Shown: positions 43,267 through 52,132, counted from the first letter of the stretch. The stretch is DNA of 64,000 nt from Roseiarcus sp963775575 (GCA_963775575.1 CAVZJG010000002.1:2108001-2172000), one strand, 5' to 3'. A program made the numbers and translations. The notes: generated by a model not told the origin, from the letters alone.

Positions 43267-43934
43267 GCGGGGCGGCGCGCGCGCTCTTTACAAGGGAATG
43301 GCGCATCGCCCGGCGCGGCGGCGGCGGCGCGTCGATCGGCGTGGCGTTCTTTCTCATTCTGGTGACGATCATGCCCTTCGCGCTCGGGCCGGACCTCGCC
43401 CTGCTGGCGCGCCTCGGCCCGGCGATCCTGTGGATCGCGGCGCTGCTCGCGACGCTGCTCGGCCTCGACCGGCTGTTCCAGGCCGACGCCGACGACGGCT
43501 CGCTCGACGTGCTGGTCAACGCCAGCCTGCCGCTGGAGCTGGCGGTGCTGGTCAAGTGCGCGGCCCATTGGACGGCGAGCGCGCTGCCGCTGGTCATCGT
43601 CAGCCCGCTGTTCGGCCTGATGCTGGCGATGGAGGCGAGGCCGCTGGCGCTCGTCGCGTTGAGCCTCGTCGCCGGCACGCCGGCCCTCACCATGATCGGG
43701 GCGATCGGCGCCGCGCTGACGGTTTCGCTGCGGCGCGGCGGCCTGTTGATGGCGGTGCTGGTGCTGCCGCTGGCGATTCCGGTGCTGATTTTCGGCGTCG
43801 CGGCGGCCTCGGCGGCGAGCGGCGGCGCCGCGCCGTTCGCCATGCCGTTCCTGATGCTGTGCGCGATTTCGCTCGGCACAATCGCGCTCGCGCCGTTCGC
43901 CGCGGCGGCGGCGCTGAGGCATGTCAGGGAGTAG
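43263..43934 (+). CDS. ccmB: Heme exporter membrane protein CcmB
   Basis: A 223-residue membrane partner of CcmA with six helices. It starts at GTG 43263 overlapping the ccmA stop; FTREWRIARRGGG and LLGLDRLFQADADDGSLD are CcmB hallmarks. In relatives ccmC follows at once, but here the next ccm gene is 4.5 kb further on, after a GYD gene and a leftward GGDEF-EAL gene. Confidence 0.93.
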   Translation: MSGAARALFTREWRIARRGGGGASIGVAFFLILVTIMPFALGPDLALLARLGPAILWIAALLATLLGLDRLFQADADDGSLDVLVNASLPLELAVLVKCAAHWTASALPLVIVSPLFGLMLAMEARPLALVALSLVAGTPALTMIGAIGAALTVSLRRGGLLMAVLVLPLAIPVLIFGVAAASAASGGAAPFAMPFLMLCAISLGTIALAPFAAAAALRHVRE

Positions 43935-44146
43935 GGGTCGGCACTTGCCGCGCCGCGTTCACCGACCCGCCATCAGAAACCGCCGCAAATCCGGCAAGCT
44001 ATTGCGCAAGGCTCGGAACCCGGCGCGCACAAGAGCCTCTGCGTCGCGCGTCCCGCATTGCCAAAACCCTGCAAAGGTGATCGTCTCTCCCCCGACGACG
44101 CCGTCAGCCGGCGGATGTCGAATAAGTCGCTTGATGGGAGGACGCG

Positions 44147-44467
44147 ATGCCGAAATATCTGTTTGAAGCCCATTACACCGCCGCAGGCGTCAAAGGCCTC
44201 GCCCATGAGGGCGGCACGGGCCGCCGGGCGGCGATCGCGAAGATGACGGAGGGATTGGGCGGCAAGCTGGAGACCTTCTACTACGCCTTCGGCGGCGTCG
44301 ACGCGTACGTCATCGTCGACATGCCCGACAACGTCAGCGCCGCGGCCGTCGCGCTCGCCGTCAATCAGGGCGGTGGCGCGACCGCCAAGACGGTCGTGCT
44401 GATCACGCCCGAGGAAATGGACAAGGCCGGCAAGAAGGTCGTCGATTATCGGCCGCCGGGTCGCTGA
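44147..44467 (+). CDS. GYD domain protein
   Basis: A 106-residue alpha/beta-barrel dimer-type protein of the GYD family: MPKYLFEAHYTAAGVKGL at the start, KMTEGLGGKLETFYYAFGGVDAYVIVDMPD (the GYD-equivalent here is GVDAY), and a C-terminal TAKTVVLITPEEMDKA. GGGAGGACGCG precedes the ATG. Function of the family is unknown; in rhizobia these genes are frequent orphans. It is the first gene of the insertion splitting the ccm operon. Confidence 0.9.
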   Translation: MPKYLFEAHYTAAGVKGLAHEGGTGRRAAIAKMTEGLGGKLETFYYAFGGVDAYVIVDMPDNVSAAAVALAVNQGGGATAKTVVLITPEEMDKAGKKVVDYRPPGR

Positions 44468-44868
44468 GGCGGCGAACGCTGCGCGCGCTTCTCTCCGCCG
44501 GCGCCGGGCTGGGGTCGAGATGGCGCTGGAGCGCGGGGGCTCGCGCCAATTGCTTTCCGATAATCAGAATTCGTGCTAATCTCGGTCTTGGTCAATTCTC
44601 CTCGCGCGGAAACGCGCACGCGAGCGCCAAGGAGCCGTTCCGTCCTTGACGCGCCGTAACCCCTTGATATTCCCCGATTCGCCCAAGAGAATTCTTGACA
44701 ATCCTTGACATGGCTTGACAAGAGTTGACGAAGCTTGACGCGACTTGACGCCATCCTTGACGCGCGCCTTGACGCGCGGGCCAGCGAAAGAACGCTCGTC
44801 TCTCGCGGGGTTCGGCTCTGGCGAGGAGTGGGGCTTGCTGCGGCGCGAGTGGTGCGCCGGCGCCAATC
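44468..44868. other. Non-coding spacer with repeat array
   Basis: Between the GYD gene and the converging GGDEF-EAL gene. No convincing gene: the frames crossing it change where the 10-base repeat shifts phase. It holds the TTGAC array (separate entry). Bases 44560-44640 contain no T-run hairpin that I can see. Confidence 0.5.
44690..44773. repeat. Helically phased TTGAC decamer array
   Basis: TTGAC starts at 44695, 44705, 44715, 44725, 44735 and 44745, exactly every 10 bases, then at 44757 and 44769 (12-base steps). Further single copies lie at 44646 and, as TTGAT, 44664. Five of the six phased copies have C before TTGAC and the bases between are not conserved, so the constant part is a (C)TTGAC core at one face of the helix. 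The core equals a -35 box, but no matched -10 series follows. It may be a binding array for a multimeric protein or a decayed tandem duplication. Confidence 0.85.
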
Positions 44869-47800
44869 TCAGCCCAGCAGCCGCTCGAACTGCGCGATGT
44901 CGACGGGCGCGCTGAACAGAAAGCCCCGGTAGGTCGGGCACCCCTGGCTCGCCAGGAACCGCCGCTGCGCCTCGGTTTCCACCCCCTCGGCGATGACGAC
45001 CAGCCCGAGACTCTTGGCGAGGGTGATGATGGTCTGCGCCACCGCCGCGTCGTTGGCGCTGTCGGGCAGGTTGCGCACGAAGGACTGGTCGATCTTGATC
45101 TGGTCGAGCGGCAGGCGGGTGAGATACGACAACGACGAATAGCCGGTGCCGAAGTCGTCCATAACAAAGCCCACGCCGAGCCGCTTGAGCGCCCGCATTT
45201 TCTCGATCGTCCCCTCGATGTCGTCGATGACCAGGCTTTCCGTCAGCTCGAGTTTCAACTTCGCGGCGGGAGCCCCGGCGCGTTCCAGCGTCTGGCGCAC
45301 CTGGTCGACGAAATCGGGCTGCCGGAACTGGCGGGCGCTGACGTTGATCGATAGGGGCAGCCCGCGCGCGCGCGGGTTGTCCGCCCAGTTCGCGAGCTGC
45401 GAACAGGCGGCCTCCAGCACCCACTGGCCGATCGGCGCGATCAGCCCGGTTTCCTCGGCTAAGGGTATGAATTCGCCCGGCGCAATCAGGCCGCGCTCGG
45501 GATGGCGCCACCGCAGCAGCGCTTCGGCGCCGATGAAGCGGCCGGCGCCGTCGACCTGCGGCTGATAATGCAGGACGAACTGGCGGTCGCGAATGGCCAG
45601 CCGCAGCGCGGCTTCCAGAGCCGTTCGGGCGGCGAGCGCGCCCTGCATCCCGGGGTCGAAGAAGCGCAGCGCATTGCGTCCGGCCGATTTGGCCTGGTAC
45701 ATCGCAATGTCCGCCTGCTTGAGCAGTTCGTCGAGCGAATCGACGGCGTCGATGAACAGCGTCGCGCCGATGCTCGCGGTGCTGTTATGCGCGCGCCCGG
45801 CGATCGTGTAGGGCGCTCCGAGCGCCGACAAAATCCTTTCGCCGATCTCGTTGGTTTGCGCGGCGGCCTCCCGGGCGTTCTCGTTCAGCTCCTCGAGCAA
45901 GACGACGAATTCGTCGCCGCCGAGGCGGGCGACGGTGTCGCCGTTGCGCACGCAGCCGGCGATCCGTCGGGCGACTTCGACCAGCAATTGCTCGCCAACC
46001 TCGTAGCCGCTGGTCTCGTTGAGAATCTTGAAGTTGTCGAGATCGATGAACAGCAGCGCGCCTCTTCGCCCGCTGCGCGCGCAGCCGGCCAGCGCCTGTT
46101 GCAGGCGGTCGAGGAACAGGCGACGGTTGGGCAACTCGGTCAGAGGATCGTAAAAGGCGAGGCGCTCGATCTGCTTTTCGGCCGCCTTGCGCTCGGTGAT
46201 GTCGACCAGCGTGGCGACGTAGTGGGTCCCCTCGCCACGGCCGTCCCTGACCGTCGTGACGTTGAGCCATGCGGGAAAAGTCTCGCCGCGCTTGCGCCGG
46301 CTCCAGATTTCTCCCTGCCAGGATCCCTCGCGGACGATGCGATCCCGCATCGCCTGATAAAAGGCGGCGTCATGCTCCGGCAGCAGCTCGCGCGCCGTTT
46401 TCCCCACGACGTCTTCGCTCGTACGGCCTGTGATTTCGGTATAGGCCCGGTTGACCCGCAGGATCGCCTGGGCGGCATCGATGATAAGGATTCCTTCCTG
46501 CGCCTCGAAGGCGGTGGCGGCGATGCGCAGTTGCTCTTCGGTCTTGTTCCGCGCCGTAATGTCTCGGGCGATGCCGAGAATGCCGATAGGCTTCCCCGCA
46601 TGATCGCGCATCGGCGTCTTGATCGTCTCGAAAAGGCCACGGTAGCCGTCCGCGGCGAAGGTCAGCCATTCCTCGTCGGCCCGGGGTTTGCCGGTCGCGA
46701 TGGCCTGGCGATCGTTCTCACGGAAGATTTCCGCACGATCCTTGTCGACGAAGTCATAGGCCGTCTTGCCGATGATATCCTTTTCGGCAGCGCCGACGAG
46801 ACGTTCGAATTGCGGATTGCAGCGCAGGTAGACGCCGTTGGCGTCCTTCAGCCAGACCAGGTCGGGAATGGTCTGCACCAGGGTGTGCAACTGTCCTTCG
46901 CGGTCGCGAAGGTCGCGAAACGCATGCAGGCTGCTCAGACCGTCGGCGAGCCGCCGGCCGATTTCCTGGAACAGCTTCTTGTCTTCCTCGGTCCAAATCC
47001 TTGGGTGAGAGCACTGATGCAGCACGAACATGTAGGCCTTACCCGCTTTGGGGTAGATGGCCATGCAAAGCAAGGACTGAACGCCGAATTCCGCCGCCAG
47101 CCGTTCGGGCACCGCGTGCTCGGACGCCGGATCAAAGGACACAGGGCCGGGCGAAGCGAGAACGGCCGTGACCACGCTGAGGACTTCCGGAGTTACCGGA
47201 AGCTCAATCCCTAGGGCGAGGGCGCCGGGATATTCGGGGCGGGTGCGCTCCATCGGCGCTTGCGCCGACGCTGCCTCGGGATCGCAGGGATACATGAGCC
47301 CCACTCGGTCGCATCCAAAGATCGAGAGCGCCGTATCGAGAACTCGGCTTATCATGTCGTCGAGATTGTGCGCCTCTTGGATCGCCAAATTGACCCGATC
47401 CATGCATTCGAAGAAATGCAGACTGGCTTGAAGCTGTCGGCACATGTGTTTGCGCTCGACGCGAGCGCGCAGCACCATGACGCCGAACGCCAGATCGCCG
47501 GCGAGTTCCTCGAGGAGCCGAATTTCCTCGGCGGTGAAGGCGTTGGCCTCCGAAGAATAGACATTGAGGGTTCCGAAGGTGATTGCGCTTTCGTTCTTGA
47601 GCGGCAGGGCGATCCCGGAGCGATAGCCTCGCTGCAGCGCTTCGGCGCGCCAGGGGCCGATTAGGGGTTCGGTAGCGAAATCCTGAGCGTAGACGGTTTC
47701 CCCGCTGCGAACGGCGGTTCCAATCGCGCCGCGTCCCCGTTCCGTTTCAGCCCAGGTGATCCTCGCCTTTTCGAGATATCCGTCATCGAATCCGGCCGAG

Positions 47801-47928
47801 GCGACGGGGCGCACCGTCTTGGCGTCGTCGTCTTCGGCAAATCCCACCCACACCATGCGGTAGCCGGCCTCTTCGCAAATAATTCGGCAAATGTCGTCGA
47901 GCAGGGTCCGCTCGTCCACCGCCCGCAT
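44869..47928 (-). CDS. GAF-GAF-PAS-PAS-GGDEF-EAL cyclic-di-GMP protein
   Basis: A 1019-residue signalling protein, as read from ATG 47928. Order of domains: GAF (1-160, YRMVWVGFAEDDDAKTVRPVA), a second GAF (about 165-340), PAS (about 345-465, LVWLKDANGVYLRCNPQFE), PAS (about 468-590), GGDEF (about 595-760; active GGDEF in ARLGGDEFVVLL) and EAL (about 770-1019; AEALLRWRH, with DDFGTGYSSLSYL). Both catalytic motifs are intact, so synthesis and breakdown of c-di-GMP are possible. The N-terminus is abrupt: the preceding coiled coil continues in another frame upstream of 47944. The only other c-di-GMP-related gene in the window is the PilZ gene at 9.5 kb. Confidence 0.92.
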   Translation of the reverse strand: MRAVDERTLLDDICRIICEEAGYRMVWVGFAEDDDAKTVRPVASAGFDDGYLEKARITWAETERGRGAIGTAVRSGETVYAQDFATEPLIGPWRAEALQRGYRSGIALPLKNESAITFGTLNVYSSEANAFTAEEIRLLEELAGDLAFGVMVLRARVERKHMCRQLQASLHFFECMDRVNLAIQEAHNLDDMISRVLDTALSIFGCDRVGLMYPCDPEAASAQAPMERTRPEYPGALALGIELPVTPEVLSVVTAVLASPGPVSFDPASEHAVPERLAAEFGVQSLLCMAIYPKAGKAYMFVLHQCSHPRIWTEEDKKLFQEIGRRLADGLSSLHAFRDLRDREGQLHTLVQTIPDLVWLKDANGVYLRCNPQFERLVGAAEKDIIGKTAYDFVDKDRAEIFRENDRQAIATGKPRADEEWLTFAADGYRGLFETIKTPMRDHAGKPIGILGIARDITARNKTEEQLRIAATAFEAQEGILIIDAAQAILRVNRAYTEITGRTSEDVVGKTARELLPEHDAAFYQAMRDRIVREGSWQGEIWSRRKRGETFPAWLNVTTVRDGRGEGTHYVATLVDITERKAAEKQIERLAFYDPLTELPNRRLFLDRLQQALAGCARSGRRGALLFIDLDNFKILNETSGYEVGEQLLVEVARRIAGCVRNGDTVARLGGDEFVVLLEELNENAREAAAQTNEIGERILSALGAPYTIAGRAHNSTASIGATLFIDAVDSLDELLKQADIAMYQAKSAGRNALRFFDPGMQGALAARTALEAALRLAIRDRQFVLHYQPQVDGAGRFIGAEALLRWRHPERGLIAPGEFIPLAEETGLIAPIGQWVLEAACSQLANWADNPRARGLPLSINVSARQFRQPDFVDQVRQTLERAGAPAAKLKLELTESLVIDDIEGTIEKMRALKRLGVGFVMDDFGTGYSSLSYLTRLPLDQIKIDQSFVRNLPDSANDAAVAQTIITLAKSLGLVVIAEGVETEAQRRFLASQGCPTYRGFLFSAPVDIAQFERLLG

Positions 47929-48441
47929 CAGAGTCTGGTGACAGACTGCTGATGGCTCGCAGTTCGCGATTCAGGCGGCGCAGCGCCTCCTCCGCCCGCC
48001 CCGGCTGAAATGTCTCTGCAAAAGTCGAGCATGGGCGTGAACTTTCTGTTGGAATTGCTTTCAATGGCGCGCCCTTTCGGTCCTGCCGCTGACGCGAACG
48101 CCTGCATCGCGGCTTCGTTGATCGTCGGGTGATGCCGGATTGCAACCGGGATGCGCGTACGGCGTCATGCCCTTGGCCCGCGGCTTGCGCCGGACTGGAC
48201 CAACACGTCATCGGGATGTGATCGCACGGAAGTGTAAATTTTGTATGAGATTGATTCTATTATGTCGGGGCGGGCGCCTCGCAAGACCGGCGGAAGATTC
48301 AAGAAGTTTAATTTCGGCGGCGCGGCGCTTAACTCCGGGGAACGAAAGCGTCGAACGACGGGGGATGAATAAGGCGTCGCCGTTTCGCCCGCCCATTTCG
48401 CTGCATTGCCCCGCTCGGCCCCAGGCGCTAAAACGCGCGCG
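47929..48441. other. Gap between GGDEF-EAL gene and ccmC
   Basis: Holds the displaced N-terminal coding segment just described and, nearer ccmC, an AT-richer stretch around 48225-48320 that likely carries the ccmC promoter and that of the leftward gene. No further gene is evident. Confidence 0.4.
47945..48211 (-). pseudogene. Out-of-frame N-terminal segment of the GGDEF-EAL gene
   Basis: In the frame one base off, RAEEALRRLNRELRAIS leads directly into the GAF start if one C at 47944 is removed, giving SSCHQTLMRAVDERT, the sequence I would expect in such hybrid sensors (a linker of the type RAISxCxQxLMRA). The upstream start is unclear; the frame is open from 48211 but much of it looks non-coding. 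This suggests either a real frameshift or a base error at 47944. Confidence 0.5.
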
Positions 48442-49203
48442 ATGTGGAACCTCGCCAACCCTTCGGTCTTTGTCGCCCTGACACGCCGTATTCTGCCTTG
48501 GATCGCGTTGGCGACGGCGGCGCTGTTCGCGGTCGGCCTCACTCTGTCGTTCACCGCGCCGCCCGACGCCGTGCAGGGCGAGACCGTCAAGATCATGTAT
48601 ATTCATGTTCCCGCCGCCTGGATGTCGACCTTCATCTACGGCGTAATGGCGCTGGCGAGCCTGGGCACCCTGGTCTGGCGCCATCCGCTCGCCGACGCCG
48701 CGCAGAAGGCGGCCGCGCCGCTCGGCGCCGGCTTCACCTTCATCTGCCTCGTCACCGGCTCGCTGTGGGGCAAGCCGATGTGGGGGACCTATTGGGTCTG
48801 GGACGCACGGCTGACTTCGGTGCTGGCGCTGTTCATCCTCTATCTCGGCCTGATCGCGCTGTGGCGCTCGATCGAAGACCATGGCCGGGCGGCGCGCGCG
48901 GCGGCGATCCTGACGCTGGTCGGCTGCGTCGACCTGCCGATCATCAAATTCTCGGTCGACTGGTGGAACACGCTGCACCAGCCCGCCTCGGTGTTCCGCC
49001 TCGGCGGGCCGACCATCGCGCCGCAATTGCTGTGGCCGCTGCTGGTCATGGCGCTCGCCTTCACCTTGCTGTTCCTGACGCTGCAGCTGATGGCGGTCCG
49101 CAACGAGATCCTGCGCCGGCGCCTCGCCCGGTTGACGATGATCGCCGCCGCCGAGGGCGACGCGCTGGCGCCGCATGTCGCGACGGGGGCCTCGAGCGCA
49201 TGA
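48442..49203 (+). CDS. ccmC: Heme transporter/handling protein CcmC
   Basis: A 253-residue six-helix protein of the WWD family that binds heme for transfer to CcmE. The tryptophan-rich motif WGTYWVWDARLTSVLALF and flanking histidines (IYIHVPAAWMS, NTLHQPAS) are present. ATG 48442 follows two upstream in-frame codons that I reject. ccmD overlaps its stop (ATGA). Confidence 0.95.
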   Translation: MWNLANPSVFVALTRRILPWIALATAALFAVGLTLSFTAPPDAVQGETVKIMYIHVPAAWMSTFIYGVMALASLGTLVWRHPLADAAQKAAAPLGAGFTFICLVTGSLWGKPMWGTYWVWDARLTSVLALFILYLGLIALWRSIEDHGRAARAAAILTLVGCVDLPIIKFSVDWWNTLHQPASVFRLGGPTIAPQLLWPLLVMALAFTLLFLTLQLMAVRNEILRRRLARLTMIAAAEGDALAPHVATGASSA

Positions 49204-49358
49204 CGGCGATCCCGCATATCGGCTTCATCGTCGCCGCCTATGGGCTGGCGGCGCTGGTCGTTCTCGTCATGATCGCGTCGATCCTCTGGGACTATCGCGC
49301 GCTGAGCGCGGCGCTCGCCCGGTTGGAAGCCGGGCGCGGCGAAATCGATGCGCCATGA
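49200..49358 (+). CDS. ccmD: Heme exporter accessory protein CcmD
   Basis: A 52-residue single-helix membrane protein: HIGFIVAAYGLAALVVLVMIASILWDYRALSAALARLE, the usual CcmD form. It overlaps both ccmC and ccmG by 4 bases. CcmD links CcmC with CcmE for release of holo-CcmE. Confidence 0.92.
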   Translation: MTAIPHIGFIVAAYGLAALVVLVMIASILWDYRALSAALARLEAGRGEIDAP

Positions 49359-49933
49359 GCGAAGGCGCGCCGAAGCCCGCGCGACGGCGCGGCGCCCTCG
49401 CGGCGCTGCCGCTGATCGCGTTCGCCGCCCTGGCGGCGCTGCTGTTTGCGCGGCTCTACGCCGGCGACGCCTCGCGCATCCCCTCCGCGCTGATCGGCCA
49501 GAGCGCGCCGGCGCTCGACCTTCCCGGGCTCGACGGCGCGCCGGGCCTCGCCGACGCCGATCTGCGCCAGGGTCACGTCACCCTGGTCAACGTCTTCGCT
49601 TCGTGGTGCGCGCCGTGCCATGCGGAGCATGAATTCCTGATGGCGCTCGCCGCCGACCCCGTCTTGAAGGCCAAGGGCGTCGAGATCGTCGGCGTCGCGC
49701 AGAAGGACGCGCCGGAAAACGTCAAGCGCTTCCTCGGCTTCAAGGGCGACCCCTACGCCAAGATCGGCATCGACCGCGACGGCCGCGCCGGCATCGATTG
49801 GGGCGTCTACGGCGTTCCCGAGACCTTCATCGTCAAGGGCGACGGCGCCATCGCCTTCAAGCTGGTCGGGCCGATCGGCGCCGAGGCGTTGGAGCGCGTC
49901 GTCAAGCCGGAAATTCTCAAGGCGATGAACTGA
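49355..49933 (+). CDS. ccmG: Thiol:disulfide oxidoreductase CcmG/DsbE
   Basis: A 192-residue membrane-anchored thioredoxin-fold protein. A signal-anchor helix (about residues 13-33) precedes the periplasmic domain with NVFASWCAPCHAEH, the redox-active CxxC. It keeps apocytochrome c thiols reduced. ccmE, ccmF and ccmH are not in the window. Confidence 0.95.
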   Translation: MSEGAPKPARRRGALAALPLIAFAALAALLFARLYAGDASRIPSALIGQSAPALDLPGLDGAPGLADADLRQGHVTLVNVFASWCAPCHAEHEFLMALAADPVLKAKGVEIVGVAQKDAPENVKRFLGFKGDPYAKIGIDRDGRAGIDWGVYGVPETFIVKGDGAIAFKLVGPIGAEALERVVKPEILKAMN

Positions 49934-49942
49934 AATCCCCGC

Positions 49943-50335
49943 TCAGTTCAACACCCGCCGGGCCTCGGGGCTATCGAGCGAGAAGGCGGGAATGGCGACG
50001 TCGAATACGTCGCCGTCTTCGGCGACCATGCGATAGCTGCCGACCATGAGGCCGCTCGGCGTGCGCAACGGGCAGCCCGAGGCGTAACGGAACGACTCGC
50101 CCGGCGCCAGCATCGGCTGCTCGCCGACGACGCCGGGGCCGCGCACTTCTTCGCGATGGCCGGCGGCGTCGGTGATGCGCCAGTGGCGATGCGTCAATTG
50201 CACCGTCCGATCGCTCAAGTTGGCGATCTCGATCGCGTAGGTCCAGAAATAGAGCGGCTCGTCGGGGTCCGATCGCTCCGGCGAATAGGCCGGCTCGACG
50301 GCAACCTTGATGTTTCGCGTGACGGCGGCGTACAT
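49943..50335 (-). CDS. apaG: ApaG protein
   Basis: A 130-residue FN3-like fold protein with YAIEIANLSDRTVQLTHRHWRITDA, GPGVVGEQPMLAPGESFRYASGCPL and GSYRMVAEDGDVFDVAIPAFSL, the full ApaG signature. It is named as a cobalt/magnesium efflux-associated protein, function unclear. It converges with ccmG, 9 bases apart. The DUF1194 gene starts upstream of it and may drive both. Confidence 0.95.
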   Translation of the reverse strand: MYAAVTRNIKVAVEPAYSPERSDPDEPLYFWTYAIEIANLSDRTVQLTHRHWRITDAAGHREEVRGPGVVGEQPMLAPGESFRYASGCPLRTPSGLMVGSYRMVAEDGDVFDVAIPAFSLDSPEARRVLN

Positions 50336-50344
50336 CGCGGCAGT

Positions 50345-51145
50345 CTATCGGGCGGGCGCGCCGTCGCCAAGGCCGGCCCGCTCATCGGCGCCGCGCGGCG
50401 CGGCCCCCGCGATCTCGGCGACCAGTTTGCGGATCATCGCCGCGTCGAAACTGCGGAAATCGTCGATCGGCAGGACGAACGAACCAGGGCCGCCGGTCAC
50501 GTTGTCGCGGTAGTATTGGGTCAGGCCCCCGGGCGGGTTGGTGTGCAGCGCGAGAAAGCCGCCTTGACTCGCGGCGCGGCGGTTGAAGATGGCCAGGCCG
50601 TTGATCGTCACGCCGGCGCTCAGGACCGCGTCGCGCGCTGCGGTCACCGGTCGGCCCTGGTTGCTGGTTCCGTCGCCGGACACGTCGATGACCCCGCGGT
50701 CGGCGACGAAGCCGCTCTCGCTCAGCAGGCCCATGGAGAAATCGATCGCCGATCCGATCGCGGTGCGCCCGAGGTAGGACCGCGGCGCATCCTGAAGCGC
50801 GGCGGCGAACTTGCGCGCGTCGGCCGCCTCGCCGATCAGCGTCCACTCGATCAAGGTCTTCTGCTCGGCCTCGCCGGCCCATTCGACGAAGCTGACCGCG
50901 ATCGCGCCGCGCCGCCCCGAGCGAATTGCCCCGAGCACTTCCGGATCGGCGATCGCCGCGGCGTAGCCACGCCGTTGCAGCGCGAATTCCTCGTCGTCGA
51001 TGCTGCGCGAGACGTCGGCCGCGAGCACCAGCGCGACGTCGACCGCTTGCGCCGCTCGCGCTTCTCGCGCCGACGGCCCGAGAGCCGCGATGGCCAGCGC
51101 GACGACGATCGCCGAAACGGCCAGGCAAACACGCACACCACACAT
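50345..51145 (-). CDS. DUF1194 (von Willebrand-like) secreted protein
   Basis: A 266-residue protein with a signal peptide (residues 1-32, ending ARAA) and a von Willebrand factor A-like domain. LAADVSRSIDDEEF supplies the MIDAS-type DxSxS, followed by VSFVEWAG and VIDVSGDGTSNQG, typical of DUF1194. It probably binds a divalent ion in the periplasm. Ten bases separate it from apaG. Confidence 0.9.
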   Translation of the reverse strand: MCGVRVCLAVSAIVVALAIAALGPSAREARAAQAVDVALVLAADVSRSIDDEEFALQRRGYAAAIADPEVLGAIRSGRRGAIAVSFVEWAGEAEQKTLIEWTLIGEAADARKFAAALQDAPRSYLGRTAIGSAIDFSMGLLSESGFVADRGVIDVSGDGTSNQGRPVTAARDAVLSAGVTINGLAIFNRRAASQGGFLALHTNPPGGLTQYYRDNVTGGPGSFVLPIDDFRSFDAAMIRKLVAEIAGAAPRGADERAGLGDGAPAR

Positions 51146-51271
51146 GACGGCGCCTTCGGGACGACAGTGGGCCGGAACACGTCACATAGGGCGTCGGAAG
51201 GAGGGCGGCAAGGCGAGGGTCTGAGCCGAGCGGGCGCGGGCGCCCTTTCAAAAAACTGAAGCGGCGCCGAG

Positions 51272-51436
51272 CTAATTGAAACTGCCCGATATTTCGGAAT
51301 AGGTGTTGTTGAGATGGCTGCCGGTGAAGGCGACGGAGCCGACGACGGCGAGCACGATGCACATCGCCACCAGCGCGTATTCGACCGCGGTCACGCCGGA
51401 CTGCGCGTTGGCGAACCGAAAGACGATTTTCTTCAT
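51272..51436 (-). CDS. Flp-family type IVb pilin
   Basis: A 54-residue pilin encoded on the minus strand: short basic leader MKKIVFRFANAQSG, then VTAVEYALVAMCIVLAVVGSVAF with the conserved Glu (EYALVA, after AV) and Tyr, and a hydrophilic tail GSHLNNTYSEISGSFN. The segment QSGVTAVEYALVA is the hallmark of Flp pilins, processed by CpaA-type peptidase. No cpa/tad genes are close, so it may be a stray copy used by a tad locus elsewhere. Confidence 0.85.
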   Translation of the reverse strand: MKKIVFRFANAQSGVTAVEYALVAMCIVLAVVGSVAFTGSHLNNTYSEISGSFN

Positions 51437-51613
51437 GCGCCGCCCCCGATGAAGTCGCGTGCGACCGCCCCGCGCCGCCGACTTGCACGTTAGGCCGCGA
51501 GCGGTTTCGTCGGAGTTAACGGCGCCGAGAATTGCCGAACCGATCGCGATTCGAGAGCTTCGAGGGGAAAAACGCCGAAGGACTGGCCGGTCCGTGCGCG
51601 CGAGGTTCGGGCC

Positions 51614-52132
51614 TCACGCCGCGCCGATCCGGCGCGCCGTCCGCCGCGCCCGCCATCCTCGCCGGACCGGCCAGGCGCACAGATGCGTCGCGCCCCATCC
51701 GAAGATCAGCGCGAGACCGCCCACGACGGCGGACTCGGAGGTCACTGGGACCGCAGGCTCGAAGCTGCGCAGCGTCTCGCCGGCGATCGCCGGGTCGAAA
51801 TCGCCCGCCATCACCACCAGGCGATCGAGCGGTCCGGCGTCCTTCATCTCCGCGATGTCCCGCTCCAGGCGCGCTTCACGGGCGATGTCGCTTTCGATGT
51901 CCGCGCCGCGCTCGCGCGCCAGCGGGTCCGCATTGTCCTTCAGCCGGGCTATGCCCTCGGCGGGGGTCAGCGAACGGCTCGCCGCCTCGGCGTCGAACGC
52001 CTCGACGATCCGCCTGAGTTCGTCGAGCGCGCCGCCGAGGCGTTGACGATATTGTTGTGAGAATTCCGGCCCCTGCGTGCCGATGAGGCCGAACAAGAGA
52101 CCGATCGCCAGAGCCAGTCGTCGCGTGAACAT
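51614..52132 (-). CDS. DUF2937 family protein
   Basis: A 172-residue protein with a signal or membrane helix at the start (LALAIGLLFGLIGTQGPEFSQQYRQRL), a helical charged middle (residues about 30-110) and a second membrane segment near 135-155. This fits DUF2937, whose function is unknown. It starts at MFTRRL; the frame is open to 52261 but lacks a ribosome site there. Divergent from the SulP gene. Confidence 0.8.
   Translation of the reverse strand: MFTRRLALAIGLLFGLIGTQGPEFSQQYRQRLGGALDELRRIVEAFDAEAASRSLTPAEGIARLKDNADPLARERGADIESDIAREARLERDIAEMKDAGPLDRLVVMAGDFDPAIAGETLRSFEPAVPVTSESAVVGGLALIFGWGATHLCAWPVRRGWRARRTARRIGAA

Noticed and set aside
44690..44773. CRISPR-like array
   Set aside because: Repeats are only 5-6 bases with 4-5-base spacers; CRISPR repeats are 23-37 bases with long unique spacers, and no cas genes are near.
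44690..44773. Stack of promoters
   Set aside because: TTGAC matches a -35 box, but no -10 boxes occur at the required spacing.
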